5,319 nt of DNA from Acholeplasma sp. (GTDB lineage Bacteria > Bacillota_I > Bacilli_A > Acholeplasmatales > Acholeplasmataceae), in contig DURF01000176.1 of assembly GCA_012837395.1 (NCBI GenBank), positions 1 to 5,319 on the forward strand, read 5' to 3'. This document shows positions 1 to 5,319 of the stretch, piece by piece. A program made the position numbers and the translations under genes. The notes under the pieces are model-generated. The model was not told where the DNA came from. It made no database searches and was given only the letters and a program-made list of their open reading frames with translations. How positions within the stretch are numbered: the stretch's first letter is position 1; each line of letters begins with the position of its first letter.

Positions 1-530
1 ATAATGTCAACAGTTGCTGTAACGTCTCTTAGCGCATATAATTTCTTATCGGCTGGTGCTACTTCACCACTTTGGCCAATAACTGCAACTCCAATATCAT
101 TAACTTGTTTTAAAAAGTCCTTAAATTCAACTTCAACTTGAAAGCCTGGAATACTTTCTAGTTTATCAATTGTACCACCTGTATGACCTAGTCCTCTTCC
201 ACTCATTTTAGCAACTTTTGCACCAAAACTTGCAACAAGAGGTGCTAATACTAAAGTAATTGTATCGCCAACACCACCAGTTGAATGTTTATCTACTTTA
301 ATACCGTTAATTGATGATAAATCAAAGACATCACCACTATCACGCATTGCAAGTGCTAAATTTGTTGATTCTTCATGATTCATACCTTGAAAATAAATAG
401 CCATTAAAAGGGCACTCATTTGATAATCTTTTATATTACCATTTGTATAATTTTCAATCAAATAATTAATTTCTTCTTTTGATAAAACTTTGCCTGCACG
501 TTTTTTTAATATTAAATCTATAATGTGCAT
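1..530 (-). CDS. pdp: Pyrimidine-nucleoside phosphorylase, N-terminal part (cut by window edge)
   Basis: This cytosolic enzyme cleaves uridine, thymidine or deoxyuridine with phosphate to give the base and (deoxy)ribose-1-phosphate. It belongs to the thymidine/pyrimidine phosphorylase family (DeoA/Pdp). I translated 176 residues from ATG at 530-528. The remainder of the usual ~430 residues lies left of the window. The start resembles Bacillus Pdp ([14 protein letters not shown]). The helical N-domain is followed by the phosphate-site motif [13 protein letters not shown] (residues 78-90, with K81, H82, S83) and the family signature [16 protein letters not shown] (110-125). It then runs through [13 protein letters not shown], where R168 matches the base-binding Arg of the family. 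An AGGAG site lies 9 nt upstream (544-540). The gene diverges from the phosphatase gene on the plus strand. The family is certain. Pdp is preferred over DeoA on resemblance to Firmicute sequences. No frameshift is seen in the visible part. Confidence 0.95.
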   Translation of the reverse strand, partial: MHIIDLILKKRAGKVLSKEEINYLIENYTNGNIKDYQMSALLMAIYFQGMNHEESTNLALAMRDSGDVFDLSSINGIKVDKHSTGGVGDTITLVLAPLVASFGAKVAKMSGRGLGHTGGTIDKLESIPGFQVEVEFKDFLKQVNDIGVAVIGQSGEVAPADKKLYALRDVTATVDI

Positions 531-552
531 ATTTACCAACTCCTATATAATT

Positions 553-561
553 ATTTTACCA
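553..561 (-). promoter_or_regulatory. Extended -10 promoter of pdp
   Basis: On the minus strand TGG-TAAAAT forms an extended -10 element: TG at 561-560 and the hexamer at 558-553. A transcript would start near 546, giving a leader of about 16 nt that begins just before the AGGAG site. I find no good -35 hexamer at 16-18 bp, which fits reliance on the extended -10. The assignment rests on pattern and spacing only. Confidence 0.5.
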
Positions 562-568
562 TATATTA

Positions 569-577
569 TGTTATAAT
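569..577 (+). promoter_or_regulatory. Extended -10 promoter of the histidine phosphatase gene
   Basis: TGT-TATAAT on the plus strand is a consensus -10 hexamer (572-577) with an upstream TGn. The predicted start is near 584, about 16 nt before ATG at 600. No -35 match is evident at 549-554. Only 13 bp separate this hexamer from the pdp -10 on the other strand. Confidence 0.55.
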
Positions 578-587
578 AATACGAAGA

Positions 588-596
588 AAAGGTGAT
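588..596 (+). promoter_or_regulatory. Ribosome binding site that sets the phosphatase start
   Basis: AAAGGTGAT matches the 3' end of 16S rRNA. Two ATG codons follow directly, at 597 and 600. Counted from the AGG, the second lies 7 nt away and the first only 4, so 600 is the better start. An in-frame ATG at 525 lies upstream of the promoter and cannot be the start. Confidence 0.65.
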
Positions 597-599
597 ATG

Positions 600-1181
600 A
601 TGAAAATATATTTTGTAAGACATGGACAAACAAAGTTTAACTCACAAAGATTAATTCAAGGTCGTGTAGATGAACCTTTAAATAAAGTAGGTATTAAACA
701 AGCTAAAGAATCTGGCCAAATTATTAAGGGACTAAACTTTAATATTGATAAAATTGTTACAAGTCCACTTTCAAGAGCATTTGAAACTGCTCATTTAATC
801 GCAAGAAAAACTAATTACAAAGATAATATTGAAGTGGTGCAAAAGTTTGTTGAAAGAGACTTTGGAAAATATGAATTAACTAAAATTGCTGATTCATTCC
901 CAAAAGTAATGGCTGATGGATTTACTGAAGAAGGTTTTGAAGACTCTCCTACCTTAATTAAAAGAATCAAAGAAACTATTGATGAATTATATCAAAAGTA
1001 TCAAGGCAAAACTATTATCGCAACCGTCCATGCTCATGTAATTAGAACTGCTTATATTTTATTTGATAATAAAAAATATAATTATGTTAACTTCTTTTTA
1101 GGTAATTGTTCAATTCATGAATTTGATTACGATGGAAATAATTTAACATTTATAAATGATTATAACAACGAAGAAGAGTAA
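600..1181 (+). CDS. Histidine phosphatase superfamily protein (phosphoglycerate mutase-like)
   Basis: The 193-residue cytosolic protein belongs to the RHG (histidine phosphatase) superfamily, whose members remove or move phosphate through a phosphohistidine. Visible motifs in order: FVRHGQT (residues 5-11, nucleophile H8, R7), a GRVDEPLN segment (21-28), SPLSRAFETA (55-64, third pocket Arg R59), ERDFG (85-89, E85 as likely acid) and TVHAHVIRT (142-150, second His H144). The size fits the small phosphatase branch (PhoE or CobC-like) rather than a glycolytic mutase of about 230-250 residues, so the substrate cannot be named. The gene stands alone on the plus strand, diverges from pdp and is closed by a hairpin 2 nt after its stop. 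A link to sugar phosphates from the Pdp reaction is possible but only positional. In the last motif the usual HG(G/V) reads HAH. Confidence 0.88.
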   Translation: MKIYFVRHGQTKFNSQRLIQGRVDEPLNKVGIKQAKESGQIIKGLNFNIDKIVTSPLSRAFETAHLIARKTNYKDNIEVVQKFVERDFGKYELTKIADSFPKVMADGFTEEGFEDSPTLIKRIKETIDELYQKYQGKTIIATVHAHVIRTAYILFDNKKYNYVNFFLGNCSIHEFDYDGNNLTFINDYNNEEE

Positions 1182-1183
1182 AC

Positions 1184-1225
1184 AAAAAAGATAGCTTTGA
1201 ATTAAATTTCAAAACTATCTTTTTT
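1184..1225. terminator. Bidirectional intrinsic terminator between convergent genes
   Basis: Arms 1184-1201 and 1208-1225 pair over 18 positions with one C/A mismatch (1195/1214) and a 6-nt loop (ttaaat). Each arm ends in a run of six A or six T, so an RNA from either strand has a hairpin followed by U residues. It starts 2 nt after the phosphatase stop and ends 1 nt before the plsC stop, and so can end both transcripts. Confidence 0.88.
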
Positions 1226-1226
1226 C

Positions 1227-2015
1227 TTACTCTTTTATTTTTGAATTAATAATATCAAACATTTTATCTGCTAGTTCATTAGTTGTTAATTCTTTTACTT
1301 CTTCATGTTTAATTACTGGATGAACATAGACTTTTATTTTTGAAAATTGCCACCATTTTCTAGTCGCAAGCTTACTCGCACCAATAATAGTAATAGGTAG
1401 AAAGTCTGATTCGGCCTTAGTACCAATTTTATAAGCGCCACCTCTAGCATCAACCATTAACTCTGTTTCACGAGATTTAATACCCGCTTCTGGAAATATT
1501 AACATCGCATGACCTTTTTCAACATTTTTAATAGCCTCAATCATAGTTTTAGCAGTTCTTCTATTATCTTCACGATCAATTGGAAGACATCCTATATAGT
1601 TCATATATTGTGCTAAAATTGGAATTTTATATAATGAAATCTTAGGCGTAAACGCAAGCCCTCTATTGAAGATAGACATAATTATAACAGGATCTGTTTG
1701 AGATTTATGATTAGCATAAACTGTCAACTTCCCAGTTTTTGGAATATTTTTTCTACCTTTTGATGTTATTACAATTCTTAAAATAAATATATTTAAAAAT
1801 ATCGCAAAGCTTTTTGCTAAATGATATTTAAATTTAGAATTTGGTTTTGTAAACTTCATAACAGGCATTAATAATATTAAAAGTAAAAACAATACTAATA
1901 AACCAATAATAAAACCTAAAATGATCCATGCTGGTATTAAATACCAAATAGGGACTAATAAATATCCTAAATAAACTGAGGCAAACCAAACTAATAGAAA
2001 CAAAATTGAAATCAT
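1227..2015 (-). CDS. plsC: 1-acyl-sn-glycerol-3-phosphate acyltransferase family protein
   Basis: The 262-residue membrane enzyme probably adds the second acyl chain to lysophosphatidic acid to make phosphatidic acid for membrane lipids. The N-terminus is very hydrophobic, with two likely membrane segments (about 2-22 and 28-54). The acyltransferase motifs follow: NHKSQTD (102-108, catalytic H103 and D108 in the HX4D pattern), GCLPIDRED (142-150), FPEAG (174-178) and LPI (206-208). The third motif is usually FPEG(T/S), so the Ala is a variant. I chose ATG at 2015-2013 because GAGGG (2027-2023) lies 7 nt upstream. A TTG at 2018 is only 4 nt away and is less likely. The start overlaps the folA stop as TGATG, suggesting translational coupling. 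It is the last gene of the unit and ends at the shared hairpin. The family is clear; the acceptor lipid is inferred. Confidence 0.9.
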   Translation of the reverse strand: MISILFLLVWFASVYLGYLLVPIWYLIPAWIILGFIIGLLVLFLLLILLMPVMKFTKPNSKFKYHLAKSFAIFLNIFILRIVITSKGRKNIPKTGKLTVYANHKSQTDPVIIMSIFNRGLAFTPKISLYKIPILAQYMNYIGCLPIDREDNRRTAKTMIEAIKNVEKGHAMLIFPEAGIKSRETELMVDARGGAYKIGTKAESDFLPITIIGASKLATRKWWQFSKIKVYVHPVIKHEEVKELTTNELADKMFDIINSKIKE

Positions 2016-2488
2016 CAATTATCCCTCTTTTCATACTTAGTAAATATGAGTTTATCTGCTGTTTCATAATTTACTACTTTAAATTTTGACAAATCAAATT
2101 TAGGAAAATATACATTTCCTTCATATCTATTTAAAATAAATGTTATATATAAGGTATTTGCAAAAGGTAGTGCTAATTTATAAATAGTTGGTCCACCAAT
2201 TACATAAATATCTTCTTTATTATTTTTAAAAAAATCAATTACATCATTAACTAAAATAGCATCACTATATTCTTTATAGTTAATGTTTGCGACATATACT
2301 TTTTTAAATGGGAAAGGTTTATTTTTATAATAACCTTTCATAGATTGATAAGTTAAATCACCCATTAAAACAATTTTATCATTAGTAATACTTTTAAAAT
2401 GAGCTAAATCACTTGGGATATGCCAAGGCAGTTTATCATCAATCCCAACTAACCAGTTTTCATCCATTGCCCAAACTAAACTAATCAT
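2015..2488 (-). CDS. folA: Dihydrofolate reductase
   Basis: This cytosolic enzyme reduces dihydrofolate to tetrahydrofolate with NADPH, recycling the dihydrofolate made by ThyA. The 157 residues match the family's usual length. Visible features: [15 protein letters not shown] at the N-terminus, [13 protein letters not shown] (20-32, with W22, the proton-relay/substrate residue D27 and F31), MGDLTYQS (42-49), VIGGPTIY (96-103) and LYITFI with T116 matching the conserved Thr. Two sites look altered against the E. coli and Lactobacillus pattern: Asp44 stands where MGR(K/H)T has Arg, and the SS/SR pair after the next strand reads N68-I69. The substrate-carboxylate Arg (R57 in E. coli) appears as K62. 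The start overlaps the thyA stop as ATGA. A weak AGGTG site lies 10 nt upstream. The thyA-folA pairing strongly supports the function. Confidence 0.95.
   Translation of the reverse strand: MISLVWAMDENWLVGIDDKLPWHIPSDLAHFKSITNDKIVLMGDLTYQSMKGYYKNKPFPFKKVYVANINYKEYSDAILVNDVIDFFKNNKEDIYVIGGPTIYKLALPFANTLYITFILNRYEGNVYFPKFDLSKFKVVNYETADKLIFTKYEKRDN
2023..2027 (-). promoter_or_regulatory. Ribosome binding site of plsC inside folA
   Basis: GAGGG on the minus strand, within the last codons of folA, lies 7 nt before ATG at 2015 and 4 nt before a TTG at 2018. The spacing favours the ATG and gives plsC its own initiation signal besides coupling to folA termination. Confidence 0.55.
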
Positions 2489-3351
2489 ACAGCAACAACA
2501 CCTTTAATTGCCGGATGAGGATTATAGTTAGTTAATTTAAAGTCTTCATATTTAAAACCGAAAATATTTTTTACATTTGGATTAATTTCCATTGTTGGAA
2601 GACTTCTAGTTTCGCGACTTAACTGTAGGTTAATTTGATCTAAGTGATTACTATAAATATGAGTATCCCCCATTGTATGAACAAAATATCTTGGTTTAAG
2701 ATTGGTTGCTTGAGCTACCATCATTAAAAATAATGAATATGAGGCGATATTAAATGGTACTCCTAAGAAAACATCAGCACTTCTTTGATAAAGTTGCAGT
2801 GATAATTCACCATCATTAACATAAAATTGCATAAAAGCATGACAAGGTGGAAGCGCCATATCCTTTATTTCACTAGGATTCCAAGCACTTATAATTAATC
2901 TTCGAGAATCAGGATTATTTTTAATATCATTAATTAAATTATTTAATTGGTCAACTCCTAAAAAGTTACGCCATTGTTTACCATAAACTGGTCCTAGATC
3001 ACCGTGTTTTTTCGCAAAGTCATCATCGGTTTTAATTTTTTCGACAAACTCTTTTAAAGTTTCGTTATTATAATCACTAGATTTCTTAAATATTTCATAT
3101 GGCCATTCATTCCAAATATTAACGTTATTTCTTACTAAATAATCAATATTTGTATTACCGCTTATAAACCATAAAAGTTCATGAATAATTGATTTTAAAT
3201 GAACTTTTTTAGTAGTTAAAAGTGGAAATCCATCATTTAAATCATATCTTGTTTGATAACCAAAGACACTAATTGTACCTGTATTTGTACGATCAGTTTT
3301 TTTGCTACCATGTTTTAAAACATGTTTGCACATCTCTAAATATTGTTTCAT
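2485..3351 (-). CDS. thyA: Thymidylate synthase (ThyA type)
   Basis: It methylates dUMP to dTMP using methylene-tetrahydrofolate and releases dihydrofolate, acting as a cytosolic dimer. Key residues are all present: R21 in the phosphate loop (DRTNTGT), LLTTKKV (44-50), the W80 region, SRR with R150 and R151 from the partner subunit, the active-site C170 in ALPPCH, QRSAD (189-193) with R190, N201 in PFNIAS, H231 and Y233 in THIY, and the typical AV end. At 288 residues it has an insertion of roughly 25 residues (about 85-115) against the 264-residue E. coli enzyme, shorter than the one in L. casei. AGGGGG (3366-3361) lies 9 nt before the ATG. It follows pepV after 18 nt and overlaps folA by 4 nt, so dihydrofolate maker and recycler are translated together. 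It is not the flavin-dependent ThyX. Confidence 0.98.
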   Translation of the reverse strand: MKQYLEMCKHVLKHGSKKTDRTNTGTISVFGYQTRYDLNDGFPLLTTKKVHLKSIIHELLWFISGNTNIDYLVRNNVNIWNEWPYEIFKKSSDYNNETLKEFVEKIKTDDDFAKKHGDLGPVYGKQWRNFLGVDQLNNLINDIKNNPDSRRLIISAWNPSEIKDMALPPCHAFMQFYVNDGELSLQLYQRSADVFLGVPFNIASYSLFLMMVAQATNLKPRYFVHTMGDTHIYSNHLDQINLQLSRETRSLPTMEINPNVKNIFGFKYEDFKLTNYNPHPAIKGVVAV

Positions 3352-3369
3352 AACAATTTACCCCCTAAA

Positions 3370-4749
3370 TTATTTTGCTAGTTTATATAGTGCCTCTGTA
3401 TAAATAATTGTTGCTAATATAAAGTCATCTAAATCAATATATTCATCTCTTTGGTGAATATATGATGGTTTTCCTGGAAAATGTGGTCCAAATGCAACCA
3501 CATTTGGAATTGCTCTTGCAAATGTTCCACCGCCAATAACTAATGGTTTAGCTTCTAAATCATTAGTATGTTTACGGTAGACATCCATTAAAGTGTTAAC
3601 AAGTTCTGAATTTGGATCATTATAAAGTAGTTTTTGATGATGATTATAAGATACATTAAATTCTTTTAATAAATCTTTTAAGTGATTTAATAAATCTTCA
3701 AAAACAACACCATTTGGATATCTTAAATTAAGAGTTGCAGTAAACTTTGTATTATTTGTCTTTAAAACTCCAAAGTTGACAGTTAAAGGTCCCATTTCTT
3801 CATCAAAGTATTTAACTCCTAATTTATTTCCATCAGTTTCATTAGCTAAATATTTATCAATAAAGGCTGTTAATTCGTTATTAATACCTAAACTTAAAAT
3901 AAAGTTATTTAATTTATCAATAGCATTTATACCTAGTTCAGGTGTTGAACCATGAGCACTTTTACCACTAACTTCAACTTCAAAAATATTACTATCTTTA
4001 TTTAATACTTTTCCAACTAAATTATTAGTTTCTAAATATTTATTAAATACTTCTTTAAAATCATCATTATCATACTTAATTTTAGCAGTTGCTAAATCTG
4101 GAACCATATTGTCTCTTAAGCCACCATTAAAACTAATTAAGTTATTGTTGTTAAAACTTCCTTCAATATTAATTCTAACAATCCCTTTTTCAGCATAAAT
4201 TAATGGAAAGTCTGCATCAGGAATAAATCCACTGACAGGTACTTCTGGATGTCTTTTAAAGTAGTGTTCAACACAACGCCAACCTGACTCTTCATCTAGT
4301 CCTAAAATTAATTTAACTCTTTTACTTAATTTAACATCAAGCTCATTTAATATCTTCATTGCATAATATGCAGCCATTGTTGGTCCCTTATCATCTTCAG
4401 TACCACGACCATACATTTTATTTTCATGAATTTCTGCGCCATAAGGTGGATAAGTCCAATCACTACCAGCTGGAACTACATCTAAATGACCCATAATTGC
4501 GACATACTCATTTTGATCACCTAGTTCAATATGACCAGCATATCCATCAACATTTAAAGTTTTAAATCCATCCTTATTAGCTAAATCTAACATAAAATCT
4601 AGCGCTTTTTTATTACCTTCTCCAAAAGGAGCACCGACTCTTTTTGGATCAAAAGTTGTTAGTTCTGAATTTATTTTAATTAAGTTTTGTAAATCTTTAA
4701 TTAAATCATCTTTTCTTTTTAATACTTCTTCTTTAAAATTTATTTTCAT
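3370..4749 (-). CDS. pepV: PepV-type dipeptidase, M20 metallopeptidase family
   Basis: This cytosolic zinc peptidase cleaves dipeptides (Xaa-Xaa, carnosine-like) and releases amino acids. Its 459 residues are close to the ~470 of Lactobacillus PepV. M20 motifs in order: MGHLDVVPAG (86-95, metal ligand H88 and catalytic D90), GRGTEDDKGP (114-123, bridging D120), DEESGW (152-157, general base E153 and ligand E154), PDADFP (177-182, ligand D178), SGKSAHGSTP (261-270, H266 of the lid domain) and the C-terminal FGPHFPGKPSYIHQRDE with ligand H432. The dimerisation/lid domain lies between about 185 and 385. AAGGAG (4764-4759) stands 9 nt before ATG, behind a probable promoter. It is the first gene of the unit with thyA-folA-plsC. 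The family is sure. True substrates, including a role in cell-wall peptide recycling, are not shown by the sequence. Confidence 0.95.
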   Translation of the reverse strand: MKINFKEEVLKRKDDLIKDLQNLIKINSELTTFDPKRVGAPFGEGNKKALDFMLDLANKDGFKTLNVDGYAGHIELGDQNEYVAIMGHLDVVPAGSDWTYPPYGAEIHENKMYGRGTEDDKGPTMAAYYAMKILNELDVKLSKRVKLILGLDEESGWRCVEHYFKRHPEVPVSGFIPDADFPLIYAEKGIVRINIEGSFNNNNLISFNGGLRDNMVPDLATAKIKYDNDDFKEVFNKYLETNNLVGKVLNKDSNIFEVEVSGKSAHGSTPELGINAIDKLNNFILSLGINNELTAFIDKYLANETDGNKLGVKYFDEEMGPLTVNFGVLKTNNTKFTATLNLRYPNGVVFEDLLNHLKDLLKEFNVSYNHHQKLLYNDPNSELVNTLMDVYRKHTNDLEAKPLVIGGGTFARAIPNVVAFGPHFPGKPSYIHQRDEYIDLDDFILATIIYTEALYKLAK

Positions 4750-4769
4750 ATTATCAAACTCCTTATATT

Positions 4770-4778
4770 ATTTTAACA
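4770..4778 (-). promoter_or_regulatory. Extended -10 promoter of the pepV unit
   Basis: TGT-TAAAAT on the minus strand (TG at 4778-4777, hexamer 4775-4770) lies 26 nt before the pepV ATG. The best -35 at 17 bp is TTAAAT (4798-4793), a weak match. Its layout closely resembles the pdp promoter. It lies downstream of the ssb terminator, so the pepV unit is likely to start transcription here. Confidence 0.55.
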
Positions 4779-4810
4779 TAAAAGGGGTTCAAATTTAAGT
4801 TAATCAATTA

Positions 4811-4853
4811 AAAAAAATAAGTTTTAACTATAATAAGCAAAACTCATTTTTTT
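4811..4853 (-). terminator. Intrinsic terminator of ssb
   Basis: Arms 4811-4825 and 4839-4853 pair over 15 positions around a 13-nt loop. In the minus-strand RNA the pair 4845/4819 is a G-U wobble, while in the plus-strand RNA it would be an A/C mismatch, so the hairpin fits minus transcription best. A run of eight U (from 4817-4810) follows. It starts 11 nt after the ssb stop. Confidence 0.75.
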
Positions 4854-4864
4854 CTTTAAGTTAT

Positions 4865-5212
4865 TTATTCAATTTCTTTTTCTAACTTGTTTCTATTGCT
4901 TGATAAATATGTAATTTTTTCAGCAATAACTTCAATCATATTCATCTTCTTTTCTTCATCAATATTATATTGCCAAGATTGAATTCTTCCCTTAATAGCA
5001 AGCATAACCCCTTTTTCAACATATTTTTCAACTAAATTTGCTAGACCTTCCCAACATGTTATTTGAAAAAAATCTGTATCATACTCACCAGCATAGTTTT
5101 TAAAAGATCTTTGGACGGCAAGTTGGAATTTTAAAACTTTTTTCCCATCTTCTAAAATTGTTGGTTCAGGATTATGTGTAATCCTTCCGATTAAAATTAG
5201 TTGGTTTAACAT
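4865..5212 (-). CDS. ssb: Short single-stranded DNA-binding protein
   Basis: The 115-residue OB-fold protein binds single-stranded DNA in replication, repair or recombination, normally as a tetramer. The SSB pattern is clear: MLNQLILIGRI at the start, LAVQRSFKN..GEYDTDFFQITCW (31-54, with F37, F48 and W54 as likely base-stacking residues), VEKGVMLAIKGRIQSW (65-80) and the closing strand MNMIEVIAEKITYL (90-103). The tail is only about 12 residues (SSNRNKLEKEIE) and lacks the Gly/Gln-rich linker and the acidic DD(D/I)PF-type tip that recruits partner proteins in housekeeping SSB. Its size resembles the competence SSB of Bacillus (SsbB). No rpsF or rpsR gene is adjacent, so a paralogue is likely. 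I chose ATG 5212 because AAGGAGG lies 6 nt before it. An upstream in-frame ATG (5236) overlaps the -10 box. Confidence 0.93.
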   Translation of the reverse strand: MLNQLILIGRITHNPEPTILEDGKKVLKFQLAVQRSFKNYAGEYDTDFFQITCWEGLANLVEKYVEKGVMLAIKGRIQSWQYNIDEEKKMNMIEVIAEKITYLSSNRNKLEKEIE

Positions 5213-5218
5213 TAACTT

Positions 5219-5225
5219 CCTCCTT
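5219..5225 (-). promoter_or_regulatory. Ribosome binding site that sets the ssb start
   Basis: AAGGAGG, a full match to the anti-Shine-Dalgarno core, ends 6 nt before ATG at 5212. Read as codons from the upstream ATG it would give Lys-Arg-Arg, which explains the false N-terminal extension and supports a 115-residue product. Confidence 0.85.
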
Positions 5226-5234
5226 TTTACAACC

Positions 5235-5240
5235 ATTATA
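5235..5240 (-). promoter_or_regulatory. -10 box of the ssb promoter
   Basis: TATAAT on the minus strand lies 28 nt before the chosen ssb start. It predicts transcription from about 5228 and a 16-nt leader starting next to the ribosome site. No TGn precedes it, and the region at 17-18 bp (TTTTAT or TTTTTA) is a poor -35, so the call is moderate. Confidence 0.5.
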
Positions 5241-5278
5241 AGAAAGAGTATTAATTTATAAAAATAGCCAATTAATAT

Positions 5279-5308
5279 TTAACTTAAATATATATTATTA
5301 ATTATAAT
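5279..5308 (+). promoter_or_regulatory. Possible divergent promoter at the right edge
   Basis: TTAACT (5279-5284, four of six consensus bases) and a perfect TATAAT (5303-5308) are 18 bp apart on the plus strand. AAAAAAAGGTA follows to the window end and could be the start of a ribosome site. A plus-strand gene would begin just outside the window. The region is very AT-rich, so a chance match is possible. Confidence 0.35.
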
Positions 5309-5319
5309 AAAAAAAGGTA

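Larger units (their letters stand above)
1184..4778 (-). other. Predicted transcription unit pepV-thyA-folA-plsC
   Basis: Four minus-strand genes are joined by an 18-nt gap and two start/stop overlaps. A promoter-like element lies before pepV and a hairpin terminator directly after plsC. No internal terminator hairpin is visible. Shared transcription is inferred from spacing. Confidence 0.75.

Noticed and set aside
525..599. An N-terminal extension of the phosphatase (25 residues from ATG 525)
   Set aside because: It would run through the promoter and overlap the start of pdp. The RHG motif normally begins within a few residues of the start, and a ribosome site lies right before ATG 600.
1834..2067. 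A minus-strand open frame of 77 codons across the folA/plsC junction
   Set aside because: It lies in another frame over well-supported folA and plsC, matches no family I recognise and has no ribosome site of its own.
3309..3324. A perfect 16-bp palindrome (CATGTTTTAAAACATG) early in thyA, considered as an operator or autoregulatory hairpin
   Set aside because: It encodes conserved-looking residues KHVLKH. With this base composition, by rough estimate, about one such palindrome is expected by chance in a few windows of this size.
4750..4864. A riboswitch or small RNA between ssb and pepV
   Set aside because: The stretch is fully accounted for by a terminator hairpin and a short-leader promoter. 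The leader after the -10 is too short for a riboswitch.
5213..5236. An 8-residue extension of SSB beginning MVVKRRK
   Set aside because: The upstream ATG overlaps the TATAAT box, and the Arg codons are the AAGGAGG ribosome site of the true start.

Overview
The window is an AT-rich stretch of ordinary bacterial chromosome carrying seven protein genes, almost without gaps. It suggests a low-GC Firmicute or Mollicute-like lineage that keeps the standard bacterial code. Trp is TGG throughout, and TGA is the stop codon of both thyA and folA, which argues against Mycoplasma and Spiroplasma type code 4. Acholeplasma, Izemoplasma or Erysipelotrichia-like groups fit, but I cannot place it more precisely. 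Strong Shine-Dalgarno (SD) sites (AAGGAGG, AAGGAG, AGGTGAT) are also Firmicute-like.

Layout from left to right. Positions 1-530 (minus) hold the N-terminal 176 residues of a pyrimidine-nucleoside phosphorylase, cut by the window edge. Positions 531-599 are a compact divergent promoter region. Positions 600-1181 (plus) encode a small histidine-phosphatase-superfamily enzyme. Positions 1184-1225 form a hairpin that can end transcription from both sides. From 4749 down to 1227 (minus) runs a tight four-gene unit, pepV-thyA-folA-plsC: an 18-nt gap between pepV and thyA, an ATGA overlap between thyA and folA, and a TGATG overlap between folA and plsC. Positions 4750-4864 hold the pepV promoter and the terminator of the next gene. 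Positions 4865-5212 (minus) encode a short single-stranded-DNA-binding protein. Positions 5213-5319 hold its promoter and perhaps a divergent promoter for a plus-strand gene beyond the window.

The common theme is thymidylate and DNA precursor supply. ThyA makes dTMP and releases dihydrofolate, FolA recycles dihydrofolate, Pdp breaks down or salvages thymidine and uridine, and SSB protects single-stranded DNA. PepV (a dipeptidase) and PlsC (phosphatidic acid synthesis) share the transcription unit without an obvious biochemical link.

I see no mobile element, CRISPR array, RNA gene or clearly new system. The points worth a second look are: a repeated promoter/RBS layout in which the -10 box lies 26-28 nt from each start codon; back-to-back -10 boxes between pdp and the phosphatase gene; a dihydrofolate reductase with Asp at the usual Arg of the NADPH-phosphate site; and an SSB without the usual acidic C-terminal tip.
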